From: Defluviitaleaceae bacterium
GTDB taxonomy: Bacteria > Bacillota > Clostridia > Lachnospirales > WRAX01
DNA length: 10,674 nt
Reading direction: 5' to 3'
Assembly: GCA_009787945.1 (NCBI GenBank)
Contig: WQSI01000058.1
Span: forward strand, 1-10,674
Part shown: in pieces, positions 1-7,982 of the stretch
Position numbering within the stretch: the stretch's first letter is position 1
Layout: every line of letters begins with the position of its first letter
Notes under the pieces: model-generated
Told to the model about the DNA's origin: nothing
The model's database searches: none
What the model saw: the letters and a program-made list of their open reading frames with translations, nothing else
Position numbers and translations under genes: made by a program

Positions 1-1539
1 CCAATTCCACCTGCTGATGTTGCGGTTGGCGGCACTGTAGACGCGGCTTGGTTTGACCCGCCATTAGCGGCAGGCGACCCATCTCCTTTTAACATGGAGT
101 ATGAATATCCATCAGGTTCTGGCAACTTCTACACCGTTAACGCAGGCGACCCTCTTTCTGCCGATGCAATATCCGCCTTAGGTGCTGGCGATATGACCAC
201 CTTACAGGCCATTCCGGAAGGGGGCATACACGCAGGAACGCCTGATGTGCCTGCTGGCACATTGCACGCCGTTGTTACTTATGAATGGCTAAACCGCCCA
301 GATAGACAGACGGCAAACTGGGAAGATGACCCGAATATTATACTAACTGTTGTAGGTCAACCATCAACACCAGGAGGCCCTGGCTATCCCCATGGTATCA
401 ACATTTTGCGCCTGCCATACCATGCCCATTATGATGCCAACGGCAACCAGGTGCGGGATATACAAGTGCCGCCATTCCTGGCTGGGCTTCCCGTCAATGT
501 TGTCAGCGTTAACAATGCGCCAAATCCGTATATACCCGTGGCAGGCTCTATCACCTTCATACGTGAAACTGGTGAGTTTGTGATACATTCAAACGACCTG
601 CCCGCTTTTGACACCAGCCATTTCACCACACCAACCAATGCAACAAGAACCCTGGATTTTAGCAATGCGACCTTCCCTATTCCAGCTGGCACATATATCA
701 ATGTTGCTGGCACTGATGTTTATATAGGCGGAAGCACCATTCTTAGTACCATTGCCGATGCCATTAATGCTGCGGGTATCGCGGAAATTGCTAACATCGG
801 CACCCCCCTCCCTCCGGGTCAGACACACTTGGCACTTTTCTCCGTAGTCACTGGCTCTGCTGGAAATTTCAGTGTTACAGGCCTTGGTCCAATTGGTGCC
901 ACCCAGGTATTGTACCCCACTGGCAGGGATGTAACCCTCGCCCCATACCGTGGTGTCACCCTAACTTACAATATTAACGGGGTTTTTCAAAATGAGCTTA
1001 ATCCGATAATATTTTTTGACACCAACCGCGCGGATAACGGCAATGTGCTGTTTTTCTCCCAAGCAAATCAAGAGTTGCAGTTTGAAATGGGTACTAACAC
1101 CCACCTAACAATTAACGCCCAAGCCCGCGACGTTGCCCCGTGGCAAATGTTTGCAGACATGAATAGCCTAATACGCTGGGTTAACAACATTTACAACAAC
1201 CCAGATTTTGACACAAATTCGGAAGAAGCCGCAAGGGAACGCGCCTTTTTCAGTGAGCAACTTTACACCAAGTTTACTAACACCATGGAGCGTTTTGACG
1301 GGCATATCCAAACCACCACAACGGAATTTACTGCCCTTGGCAGCCGTATGGAGCGAATGGAGATGGTTTCTGTGCGCCTTGATGAAAACGAGGACACATT
1401 CCGCGCCCTTCGTGACCAAAATGAGAATATTGATTATATTGAGATTTTGATGCGCCTTAACTCTGCAGAAGCGGTTTTCCAAGCCGCTATGCAAATAGGT
1501 GCGCGGGTGAACCAACTATCTCTGGTAAACTTCATCTAA
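1..1539 (+). CDS. flgL: Flagellar hook-associated protein 3 (FlgL-type), 5'-truncated by window
   Basis: The frame is open from base 1, so this is the C-terminal 512 residues of a longer protein; the ATG at 94 is probably internal. The last ~85 residues are a heptad-rich helix with the flagellin/FlgL C-terminal pattern: LGSRMERME, then LDENEDTF, EILMRLNSAEAVFQAAMQIGAR, ending QLSLVNFI, close to the usual FlgL ending SLLDFL. FlgL forms the junction between hook and filament outside the cell and is exported by the flagellar type III system. Classical FlgL is about 300 residues; this one exceeds 512 and has a large glycine/proline/threonine/asparagine-rich beta-type middle region (about residues 1-370 of the visible part), presumably a surface-exposed D2/D3-like insertion. 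The visible part has no cysteine and one lysine. The N-terminal flagellin domain must lie upstream. The fliW-csrA pair often found after flgL in Bacillota is not here. A variant flagellin is the main alternative. Confidence 0.83.
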   Translation, partial: PIPPADVAVGGTVDAAWFDPPLAAGDPSPFNMEYEYPSGSGNFYTVNAGDPLSADAISALGAGDMTTLQAIPEGGIHAGTPDVPAGTLHAVVTYEWLNRPDRQTANWEDDPNIILTVVGQPSTPGGPGYPHGINILRLPYHAHYDANGNQVRDIQVPPFLAGLPVNVVSVNNAPNPYIPVAGSITFIRETGEFVIHSNDLPAFDTSHFTTPTNATRTLDFSNATFPIPAGTYINVAGTDVYIGGSTILSTIADAINAAGIAEIANIGTPLPPGQTHLALFSVVTGSAGNFSVTGLGPIGATQVLYPTGRDVTLAPYRGVTLTYNINGVFQNELNPIIFFDTNRADNGNVLFFSQANQELQFEMGTNTHLTINAQARDVAPWQMFADMNSLIRWVNNIYNNPDFDTNSEEAARERAFFSEQLYTKFTNTMERFDGHIQTTTTEFTALGSRMERMEMVSVRLDENEDTFRALRDQNENIDYIEILMRLNSAEAVFQAAMQIGARVNQLSLVNFI

Positions 1540-1546
1540 ATAACGT

Positions 1547-1569
1547 AGGGGCGCATAATATGCGCCCCT
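1547..1569 (+). terminator. Palindrome between convergent genes; likely flgL terminator, also a copy of a dispersed repeat
   Basis: A perfect 10-bp stem (AGGGGCGCAT / ATGCGCCCCT) with a 3-nt loop begins 7 nt after the flgL stop. On the plus strand it runs into a T-rich stretch (CTTTATTGTTATAAT), fitting a Rho-independent terminator for flgL. On the minus strand it lies just past the glycosyltransferase stop but lacks a good T-run. The sequence CGTAGGGGCGCATA and its palindrome recur at both ends of the element at 9012-9111, so this is probably a solo copy of a mobile repeat end that now serves as a transcription boundary. Confidence 0.65.
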
Positions 1570-1575
1570 TTATTG

Positions 1576-2799
1576 TTATAATAATTTTAAAATTTCAGCA
1601 TTTATGCGCCCTGCAATCCCTGCCCAGGAATGGGTGCTGATTTGGCTTTCAATTTCCTTTGTAAAACCCTCACCTTTGCGAACTCTCGCCACCTGTGTAG
1701 CCAACTTGTCCGCCAAATCTTCCACAAACTGCGGAACATCTTCTTCCACTGGCTTATCTGTGTTATAAATACGGGGCAACTTAACATATTCGATAACCCC
1801 AGATTTGTTGACCTTTTCACCAAGCAAAGACATTAGGGCTTCGATTTCTGTGGCAACCACCCTAAGACCTGTAGCAAGGCTTTCAATAGCGATAAGCCCA
1901 AGCCCCTCAAAATATGAAGGCATCACATAAATATCCTTGCCCCGCATATAGCCTGCCAGAACCTGCTGGCTTGTAATATGCACAAGCTCAATATTATCGT
2001 AAGAACCGATTAGCTCATCAATGCGGCGTTTGTTGGTTTCGTCTGGCGTGCCAATAATGTGCAGATGGATATTTGGATAGGTTCTATAAACCTCTTTAAA
2101 CGCTTCTATAAGCTCAAAAACACCTTTGGAACGCTCAATTTTTGCGGCATATACAATGTGGATTTTGTCACCGCCTTGGCGACCGTCCGTGTGGGGGTAA
2201 AAAATATTCTGGTTAAACCCGCCGCCCATTGTTACTATTTTGGCGGGGTCGATGCCGAAAACGTCAGTAATGCGCTGTTGTTGGTCATCACTTAGAGAAA
2301 AAACCGCATCTAATTTGTCAAGCCCTTCCACGAACATTTCTTTCATTAAGGGGTTTTGCTCCCCTTGGCGCAGGTCTGTGTTATGGCACACGCCAATTTT
2401 CACCTGCTCATCAAAAATTTTTATACCCATTGACGTTAGCATCCATAAATGATGCAAAATCACCACATCTGGCTGAAAATGGGTTTTTGCCATGCCCAAA
2501 ATCCCCTCAAATGCCACCTGCCATTGGGAAAGCATGGTCACATTCATAGAAGAGTAGACTGTGTTGTCATAGGGCATAATGTCGCTCATGCCTGCGATGG
2601 GGAAGGGGAGGGCTTCGCTTTTAAATTCCACAGGAAAACAGCGATTGTCAGGCAACACGCCCCATTCAAAGCCATCCTGCACCGCAAACACAGCCGCCTG
2701 CTCATGCCCAAAAGCCTTTAGCCCTTCCACCAAATTGCTGTAATAGACCCCGCTACCCGTCCTCATGGGCAACTGCGCCAAAACATGTAAAATTTTCAT
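1576..2799 (-). CDS. Glycosyltransferase, GT4 family (GT-B fold)
   Basis: The 407-residue product is a retaining GT4 glycosyltransferase, which transfers a sugar from a nucleotide-sugar donor. The N-terminal acceptor domain opens with MKILHVLAQL and a glycine-rich TGSGVY loop (residues 14-19). The C-terminal donor-binding domain has AAKIERSKG (about 218-226), an IIGTPDE strand, and the family's EX7E motif, E298 to E306, within SYFEGLGLIAIES. I chose ATG 2799 over the in-frame TTG one codon upstream because AGGTGG sits 6 nt before the ATG. There is no signal peptide or membrane helix, so it is cytoplasmic or peripheral. It is the last gene of the yqhY-nusB-xseA-recN run, 14 nt after recN, so it is probably co-transcribed. 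The substrate cannot be read from sequence; cell-surface polysaccharide, glycolipid or flagellin glycosylation are all possible. Confidence 0.85.
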   Translation of the reverse strand: MKILHVLAQLPMRTGSGVYYSNLVEGLKAFGHEQAAVFAVQDGFEWGVLPDNRCFPVEFKSEALPFPIAGMSDIMPYDNTVYSSMNVTMLSQWQVAFEGILGMAKTHFQPDVVILHHLWMLTSMGIKIFDEQVKIGVCHNTDLRQGEQNPLMKEMFVEGLDKLDAVFSLSDDQQQRITDVFGIDPAKIVTMGGGFNQNIFYPHTDGRQGGDKIHIVYAAKIERSKGVFELIEAFKEVYRTYPNIHLHIIGTPDETNKRRIDELIGSYDNIELVHITSQQVLAGYMRGKDIYVMPSYFEGLGLIAIESLATGLRVVATEIEALMSLLGEKVNKSGVIEYVKLPRIYNTDKPVEEDVPQFVEDLADKLATQVARVRKGEGFTKEIESQISTHSWAGIAGRINAEILKLL

Positions 2800-2813
2800 C
2801 AAATTCCACCTCT

Positions 2814-4475
2814 TTAAGTTTTCCCCGCCAATTTCCGCATTTCTTCGGCGGCAGATATGGTCGTATCTGTGATTTGCGCGCCGCCAATAAGGCGGGCAAT
2901 TTCTTGTATAACCCCATTTGCAGCCATTTTGTGGACATGGGTCACAGTGCGTTCCCCTTGAGGGGATTTTTCAATTAGAAAATTAACATCTCCCATTGCG
3001 GCAATTTGGGGCAAATGGGTAATGCACAGGATTTGGTGGGTTTTGCTGATAACTGACAGCTTTTCAGCTACCTGCTGGGCGGTGCGCCCGCTTATGCCTG
3101 TGTCAATTTCATCAAAAATAAAGGTTTCGATGCTGTCATAGGTTGCCAAAGCCGTTTTGAGGGCAAGCATAGTGCGGGACATTTCTCCGCCAGAGGCTAT
3201 TTTTGACAGAGGGTACATGTCCTCGCCCTTGTTGGTTGAAATCATAAATTCGGCACGGTCAAAACCTCTTGCCCCGAATTCCTTACGCCGCTGTATGTCA
3301 ATGGCAAATTTTGCCGCCGCCATGCCCAACCCATGCAAAATCTCTTCAATTTGAGCAGATAGGGCGGTTGCCGCATCTTTGCGTACTTTAGACATTAAAA
3401 GGCATGTTCGCCCAATTTCTTTTTCTAGGGATTTCTTATCCTCGGCAAGGCGGGCAAGCTCTGCTTCGCTATTTTCGATTAGGTCTAATTTTTCCTGAAT
3501 TTCCCCAGCATACTCTAAAATTTGAGACGTGTCTTTTTTATATTTTTGCTTTAAGCGATAGAGCAAATCCAGCCTTTCTTCGATTTTATCAAGCTCTTCT
3601 GGGTCGTGGCTTAGGTTGTCCAGATACCGCTGATGACCCTTTGCAATTACCTCCAATTGCTGATGCAAGCTGGTTAGCTGTACCAGCATCCCCTCTTTTG
3701 AAGAATCCAGACTTGCTAAATTTCGGGCAAATTCCAGCCCGCCGCCAATATCGCTGACGACACCAAGGCTGTCGGCAAGCCCTCTCGCCACTGCTTCCAC
3801 CTTCTCGCCTTGTTTTAGAAAATCCCGCCGCTTTTGTAGCTCCTCTTCCTCATCAATCTGTAAGTTTGCCGCCTGAATTTCCTCGAGCTGAAACTGATAA
3901 AATTCTACCTGGTCTGGTGATATGCCACTTTGATTTTCAAGGCTTTCAACCTGTTTTTGCAAGGCTTTATAATCACTAATCAATCTTGCCAAAGCAGATT
4001 TTGGCTCTGCCAACTGGTCTTGGCAAAACCTGTCCAACAAATGCAGGTGCTTATTTGGGTCAAGCAGGCTTTGATGCTCATGCTGCCCATGAATGTCAAT
4101 TAAAAACGCCGCAACCTCCCGCAACATGCCAATTGTAACGGTTTTCCCATTTATTTTGCAAGTGGTTTTCCCTGCGGATGTGTGACTGCGGTGAATAAAA
4201 ACCGCCCCATCTTCCTCTATAGCAACTCCCATTTCAGCGATTTTTGCTGTAACATCAGGGTTGCCAATGGCGAAAAAAGCCTCAACAGAGGCAACTTCCG
4301 CGCCAGAGCGCACAAAATCCCGCCCTACGCGGCTGCCTAGAACAAAATTTATACTATCAATTAAAATGGACTTGCCTGCGCCAGTTTCTCCCGTAAGAAT
4401 ATTCAAACCGCCACCAAAATGCACGGCACATTCTTCGATTAACGCCACATTACTTACCTTTAAATGTTCTAACAT
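2814..4475 (-). CDS. recN: DNA repair protein RecN (SMC-like ATPase)
   Basis: RecN is an SMC-family ATPase that acts early in double-strand-break repair. The 553-residue length is normal. Visible features are the Walker A GETGAGKS (residues 29-36), a long central coiled-coil region with many Glu/Lys/Leu heptads (about 150-370), the ABC signature SGGEMSR (about 428-434), Walker B FIFDEIDTGISG (about 452-463) and the H-loop THLPQ (about 486-490). The typical RecN ending QEIARLIGG...AAEEM is present. I chose ATG 4475 because AAGGTG sits 6 nt upstream; the in-frame GTG at 4484 overlaps that ribosome binding site. It lies 24 nt after xseA. In many Bacillota recN follows argR and tlyA; neither is present here. 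Confidence 0.96.
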   Translation of the reverse strand: MLEHLKVSNVALIEECAVHFGGGLNILTGETGAGKSILIDSINFVLGSRVGRDFVRSGAEVASVEAFFAIGNPDVTAKIAEMGVAIEEDGAVFIHRSHTSAGKTTCKINGKTVTIGMLREVAAFLIDIHGQHEHQSLLDPNKHLHLLDRFCQDQLAEPKSALARLISDYKALQKQVESLENQSGISPDQVEFYQFQLEEIQAANLQIDEEEELQKRRDFLKQGEKVEAVARGLADSLGVVSDIGGGLEFARNLASLDSSKEGMLVQLTSLHQQLEVIAKGHQRYLDNLSHDPEELDKIEERLDLLYRLKQKYKKDTSQILEYAGEIQEKLDLIENSEAELARLAEDKKSLEKEIGRTCLLMSKVRKDAATALSAQIEEILHGLGMAAAKFAIDIQRRKEFGARGFDRAEFMISTNKGEDMYPLSKIASGGEMSRTMLALKTALATYDSIETFIFDEIDTGISGRTAQQVAEKLSVISKTHQILCITHLPQIAAMGDVNFLIEKSPQGERTVTHVHKMAANGVIQEIARLIGGAQITDTTISAAEEMRKLAGKT

Positions 4476-4499
4476 AATTTTCACCTTAATTATTGGCGG

Positions 4500-5618
4500 T
4501 TAGCCCTTGATTTCAGCCCTTGTTTCGCCATCTTGAAATTGCAAAGCCACAGATTGCCCCGCTGTAAGGCTGGAAGATTTTCTTATTGTGTTGCCCTCGT
4601 TGTCTGTTACGAAGGCAAAACCTCTGCGCAAAACCGCCATAGGGCTGATTTTCTCTAAAATTTCAGATTTTGACAGCAGGTCACGTTTTGCGCTGTCAAC
4701 ATGGCGGTGAACGGCAGAACGTAAAACCCCTGCGCGGCGTTTTAATCGTGCGGGCATTTCCTCGATTTGGCTGTTTAGGGCTTGGTTAAGCTCATCCACA
4801 GCAAATTTCAGCTCCCCAACCATTTGCCCCCAGCGAGGGGTCGCCACTTCGGCAGCTTCTGTAGGAGTGGCACAGCGTAAATCTGCCGCAAAGTCGCATA
4901 AACTAAAGTCGGTTTCATGCCCAACCGCTGAAATTACAGGGATTGCAGAAGCAAAAACGGCACGAGCCACCATCTCATTATTAAAAGCCCACAAATCTTC
5001 CGCAGAGCCGCCGCCGCGCCCTACAATCAGCACATCTGCACCGCTTTGGGCGTTGGCAATTTCAAGAGCTTGCACAATGTCTGCAGGGGCGTGGTCGCCT
5101 TGCACCAAAGTGGGCAAAATCACAACTTCCGTCAGATGATTGCGGCTGCGGATGATTTTAAGCATATCAGCAATTGCCGCCCCTGTTAGCGATGTAACAA
5201 TGGCGATTTTGCGGGCATAGGTTGGAATTTTCCGTCGATTGGCAAAAACCCCTTCCGCCAACAGCTTCTCCTTCAACTTATCTAAGGATTGCAAAATATT
5301 ACCTTCCCCTGCAAGGTCCAAAAACTCGCCAATCAGGCGCACTTCTCCGCTTTTTTTATAAAGGGAGATGCGCCCGTAAATCCGCACCAAATCCCCATTT
5401 TTTGGCAGGTTGGGAAGTTCAGACGCTTCACCCTTAAAAATGACGCAACGGAGGGTTGATTCCTCGTCTTTTAACGCAAAAAACAGATGACCGCTAGAAT
5501 GGCGGGTAAAGCCAGAAACCTCACCCTCTACCCACAAGCCGCATAACAGCATGTCGTCCTCTAGCAAATCCCTCATATAATCTGTAATTTTGCTAACTTT
5601 ATATGCTTTAATTTTCAT
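4500..5618 (-). CDS. xseA: Exodeoxyribonuclease VII large subunit, short form
   Basis: XseA is the catalytic subunit of exonuclease VII, which degrades single-stranded DNA to oligonucleotides. The 372 residues comprise an N-terminal OB-fold (about 1-100, with WVEGEVSGFTRHSSGHLFF), the catalytic domain (TSLTGAAIADML at 142-153, GRGGGSAEDLW at 200-210, GHETDFSLCDFAADLR at 233-248), a helical segment (about 262-319) and the C-terminal strand region (SPMAVLRRGFAFV). I chose ATG 5618: homology starts there and AGAAGG sits just upstream. The frame stays open to 5792, but that extension lies inside nusB and does not resemble the family. The gene overlaps the nusB end by 11 nt. The helical segment between AAEVATP and ISPM is only about 60 residues, roughly half that of E. 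coli XseA (from memory), and no xseB follows. Confidence 0.93.
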   Translation of the reverse strand: MKIKAYKVSKITDYMRDLLEDDMLLCGLWVEGEVSGFTRHSSGHLFFALKDEESTLRCVIFKGEASELPNLPKNGDLVRIYGRISLYKKSGEVRLIGEFLDLAGEGNILQSLDKLKEKLLAEGVFANRRKIPTYARKIAIVTSLTGAAIADMLKIIRSRNHLTEVVILPTLVQGDHAPADIVQALEIANAQSGADVLIVGRGGGSAEDLWAFNNEMVARAVFASAIPVISAVGHETDFSLCDFAADLRCATPTEAAEVATPRWGQMVGELKFAVDELNQALNSQIEEMPARLKRRAGVLRSAVHRHVDSAKRDLLSKSEILEKISPMAVLRRGFAFVTDNEGNTIRKSSSLTAGQSVALQFQDGETRAEIKG

Positions 5619-6066
5619 GGGGTGCCTTCTTTTTGGTTGCCTGAGAGGTGGCCCGCTGGCGAACCTTCTCCAAAATTCCGTTGACAAATTTGCCTGCTTC
5701 TTCGCCAGAAAACTCTTTGGCAATGTCAACAGCTTCATTGATGGCAACCGCCGCAGGAGTGTCCTTTTCATGCAAAATTTCAAAAATAGCAAGGCGCATA
5801 ACGGCTAAATCAACTTTGTCAATGCGGCTTATATCCCAATCCGTTGCAGTTTTTTGGATTATTCTGTCAATTTTTTCTAAATTGTTAAAAACTCCGTTAT
5901 ATATGCGCTTGATATAGTCAGGTTCGCTAAAGCCTAAATCTGCAACCTCCCAAGAAAACTCTTGTAAATAGTAGTCCATTTCAAGGGGTGCATCCTGTTG
6001 GAAATCTCTAGCGAAAATCAAGCACATGGTATGTTTTCTATCAGTTCTTCTGGCTGGAAGTTTCAT
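5608..6066 (-). CDS. nusB: Transcription antitermination factor NusB
   Basis: NusB is a small all-helical RNA-binding protein that, with NusE (S10), loads onto boxA RNA and supports antitermination of rRNA operons. The 152 residues fit the family: an Arg-rich first helix (ARRTDRKHTMCLIFARDFQ), the middle DYIKRIYNGVFNNLEKID, and the best-conserved C-terminal part ISRIDKVDLAVMRLAIFEIL followed by AVAINEAVDIAKEFSGEEAGKFVNGIL. It ends in a lysine-rich tail. The start ATG overlaps the yqhY stop (TAATG) with GAGGAG just before it, so translation is probably coupled. The yqhY-nusB-xseA order matches that of B. subtilis apart from the missing folD. Confidence 0.95.
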   Translation of the reverse strand: MKLPARRTDRKHTMCLIFARDFQQDAPLEMDYYLQEFSWEVADLGFSEPDYIKRIYNGVFNNLEKIDRIIQKTATDWDISRIDKVDLAVMRLAIFEILHEKDTPAAVAINEAVDIAKEFSGEEAGKFVNGILEKVRQRATSQATKKKAPHEN

Positions 6067-6452
6067 TATCTCCTCACAGGTGGGCGTTGAGGGGTTTTTT
6101 CAAAACGCAAGCCCGCCACATTCACATTAACTTCACAAACATTCATGCCCACCATGGTTTCTAAGGCTGTTGCAATGCGCTTTTGCACCTCTTCTGACAC
6201 CTGATGTATTTTATGACCAAATTTTACCATAATAGTAATATCAACTTTTACGCCCTCGTCAGTTATTGTTATTTTTACGCCGCGGGCAAAGTTGCGACGG
6301 GCAAACCGATGGGACATCTCCCCCTGATGGGATGGGGCAGACCCTGCCATCACACCATTTACTTCCAGTGCCGCCGTGCCAGAAATTATGGCTAATACTT
6401 CATCAGCAATGCGGATTTGCCCGATGTTGCCGTTTACAGAAACTTCATTCAT
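6066..6452 (-). CDS. yqhY: Asp23/Gls24 family envelope stress protein, YqhY-type
   Basis: The 128-residue product belongs to the Asp23/Gls24 (DUF322) family. Typical stretches are GNIGQIRIADEVLAIISGTAALEVNGV at the N-terminus (about residues 7-33), then VKVDITIMVKFGHKIHQVSEEVQKRI and a final VNVNVAGLRFE strand. I chose ATG 6452 because AGAGGAGG sits 7 nt upstream; the frame extends to 6539 but that part encodes a hydrophobic stretch read through the promoter. In B. subtilis the gene next to nusB is yqhY, which has been linked to acetyl-CoA carboxylase and lipid homeostasis. That role is transferred by synteny only; accB and accC are not adjacent here because dacF diverges immediately upstream. 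Confidence 0.9.
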   Translation of the reverse strand: MNEVSVNGNIGQIRIADEVLAIISGTAALEVNGVMAGSAPSHQGEMSHRFARRNFARGVKITITDEGVKVDITIMVKFGHKIHQVSEEVQKRIATALETMVGMNVCEVNVNVAGLRFEKTPQRPPVRR

Positions 6453-6504
6453 ATATTTTCCTCCTCTGGGTTTATTTGGAATAATTTTTGCAAATACTAA
6501 GAAT

Positions 6505-6513
6505 ATTATAACA
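6505..6513 (-). promoter_or_regulatory. Extended -10 promoter for the yqhY-nusB-xseA-recN-GT4 operon
   Basis: The minus strand reads TGT followed by a perfect TATAAT, an extended -10 (TGn-TATAAT). No good -35 lies at 16-18 nt; the best hexamer at 17 nt is TTTCTT, which the extended -10 would compensate. Transcription should start near 6498, giving a leader of about 45 nt before yqhY. I see no clear matching promoter for the divergent dacF in the same 91-bp gap. Confidence 0.6.
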
Positions 6514-6543
6514 AAACTGAAGCAATAAAGAAAGGTCAAACTG

Positions 6544-7965
6544 ATGAAAAAATTAAAAAAGTTTTTAATTATATTGGCGGGGTCTGTTTTTGCTGTAAAT
6601 ACAGTGGTTTTTGCTTATGAAAATAATGGGGAATATTATCAGCCGCCTGTGTCATTATCCCTAGAGGCAGATTTGGCGTTAGTGGTGGACGTTGCAACAG
6701 GAACTATTTTATACCATCAGGGGGACCCCCATGCCCGCGCCCTTCCCGCCAGCACCACAAAAGTTATGACGGCTCTGTTGCTACTGGAAAGCGGCGCAGA
6801 TATGGAGGACCTTATTTTTCATTCCCCAGAAGCTGTCTATTCAATCCCAAGAAATTCCAGCCACATAGCCATGAACGCAGGGGAGGTGCTGACCGTTTCT
6901 CAGGCTCTTTACGCCATTATGCTGCCCAGTGCCAACGACGTAAGCAACGCAGTGGCGGAGTTTGTGGCGGGAGATTTGGAAAGCTTTGCAGCTATGATGA
7001 CAGCCCGCGCCCGTGAGCTTGGGGCAGTGAACACAAATTTCACCAATGCCCACGGTCTGCCTGATGACAACCATTTTACAACCACTTATGATATGTATTT
7101 AATAATGGCTGAAGCTATCAAGCATCCCGAATTTTTACAGGTCATTACCTCGCCCCGCTACCGAATCCCCCCTACGGAGCATCAGCCAGAGCCGCGGTTT
7201 ATTGACAATACAAACGCCATGGTTCGCCCTAACACTCCTGAGTTTTCCCGCGATGTGGTGGGTGGAAAAACAGGCTGGACAACACCGTCTGGACATGCTT
7301 TGGTGTCCTATGGCAGGCGGGATGGCGTTGGGCTTATCACCGTAATAATGTCCGCAGAGCGGCGGGATATAATATTTAACGACACGCAAACCCTGTTAAA
7401 TTACGGTTTTGAGCAATTTGAACCCCACACCTTTTTCACGGCATCAGATTTTTCTGTAGGGGTTGACTTGGTTCAGCGCAGCCGCGAAGGAGTGATTGTT
7501 ATTGATTATATGCCCATTGGAGCCGAAAGAGATGCGCTAGTTTACTTGCCCCGCAGTGTCAACCCTGATGATGTGGAAGTGCAGTTAATACTGCCAAACC
7601 GCATAACTGCGCCAGTTTATGCAGGTTTTCCAGTGGGGCGCGTTACCATAACATACAACGGCAAAACCCTTGACGAAGTTCCCCTTGTTACGACCCAAGC
7701 AGGCATAGGGCTGCCGTCAGAAGCTTTAGAAGGGCTTGCCACTGCCGTTAACCCCCTGCATGACATAGCGGCAACCTTGGCAGAACAATACGAACCAACC
7801 TTAATCCCAGAATGGCTAACACTGCAAAACCTGTTGGCAGGGGCAGGGGCGGCTGTTTTGGCAATTGTTCTTTTGGTGCTTATGGTGAAGTTTTTACGCT
7901 TTGGAAAATCCCGCCGCCGCGGTTATCCTAACAAATCCCTAAAAATGCGATATAAATATCGGTGA
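6544..7965 (+). CDS. dacF: D-alanyl-D-alanine carboxypeptidase, DacF/PBP5-type (peptidase S11)
   Basis: This penicillin-binding protein removes the terminal D-Ala from peptidoglycan pentapeptides outside the membrane. All three active-site motifs are present: S70-T-T-K73 (SxxK, nucleophile S70), S129-A-N131 (SxN) and K242-T-G244 (KTG). A signal peptide is clear: basic MKKLKK, a hydrophobic core and a probable cleavage after VFA near residue 24. After the catalytic domain comes the beta-rich PBP5-type C-terminal domain (about 290-385). A real transmembrane helix follows at about 429-450, with an Arg/Lys-rich tail of about 23 residues, where many family members have an amphipathic anchoring helix. 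AAAGGT lies 9 nt before the ATG. The gene is divergent from the yqhY operon. No hairpin with a plus-strand T-run follows its stop. Confidence 0.95.
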   Translation: MKKLKKFLIILAGSVFAVNTVVFAYENNGEYYQPPVSLSLEADLALVVDVATGTILYHQGDPHARALPASTTKVMTALLLLESGADMEDLIFHSPEAVYSIPRNSSHIAMNAGEVLTVSQALYAIMLPSANDVSNAVAEFVAGDLESFAAMMTARARELGAVNTNFTNAHGLPDDNHFTTTYDMYLIMAEAIKHPEFLQVITSPRYRIPPTEHQPEPRFIDNTNAMVRPNTPEFSRDVVGGKTGWTTPSGHALVSYGRRDGVGLITVIMSAERRDIIFNDTQTLLNYGFEQFEPHTFFTASDFSVGVDLVQRSREGVIVIDYMPIGAERDALVYLPRSVNPDDVEVQLILPNRITAPVYAGFPVGRVTITYNGKTLDEVPLVTTQAGIGLPSEALEGLATAVNPLHDIAATLAEQYEPTLIPEWLTLQNLLAGAGAAVLAIVLLVLMVKFLRFGKSRRRGYPNKSLKMRYKYR

Positions 7966-7982
7966 TAAAAGCCCATAAAAAT

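Noticed and set aside
1168..1515. Minus-strand open frame of 115 codons inside flgL
   Set aside because: It overlaps the strongly family-like C-terminal coding sequence of flgL, with no ribosome binding site or recognisable product.
2753..2938. Frame overlapping the recN end and the GT4 start
   Set aside because: It is a shadow of two well-supported genes, with no recognisable product.
5619..5792. N-terminal extension of the xseA reading frame
   Set aside because: It lies wholly inside nusB, encodes a basic sequence unlike XseA, and the family start with a ribosome binding site is at 5618.
6453..6539. Upstream hydrophobic extension of the yqhY frame, resembling a signal peptide
   Set aside because: It runs through the promoter and leader; ATG 6452 has a strong AGAGGAGG before it and matches where family homology begins.
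6505..6540. TTGACC as the -35 box of the yqhY promoter
   Set aside because: The distance to the TATAAT is 23 nt, too long for a sigma-A type promoter; the extended -10 explains the site better.
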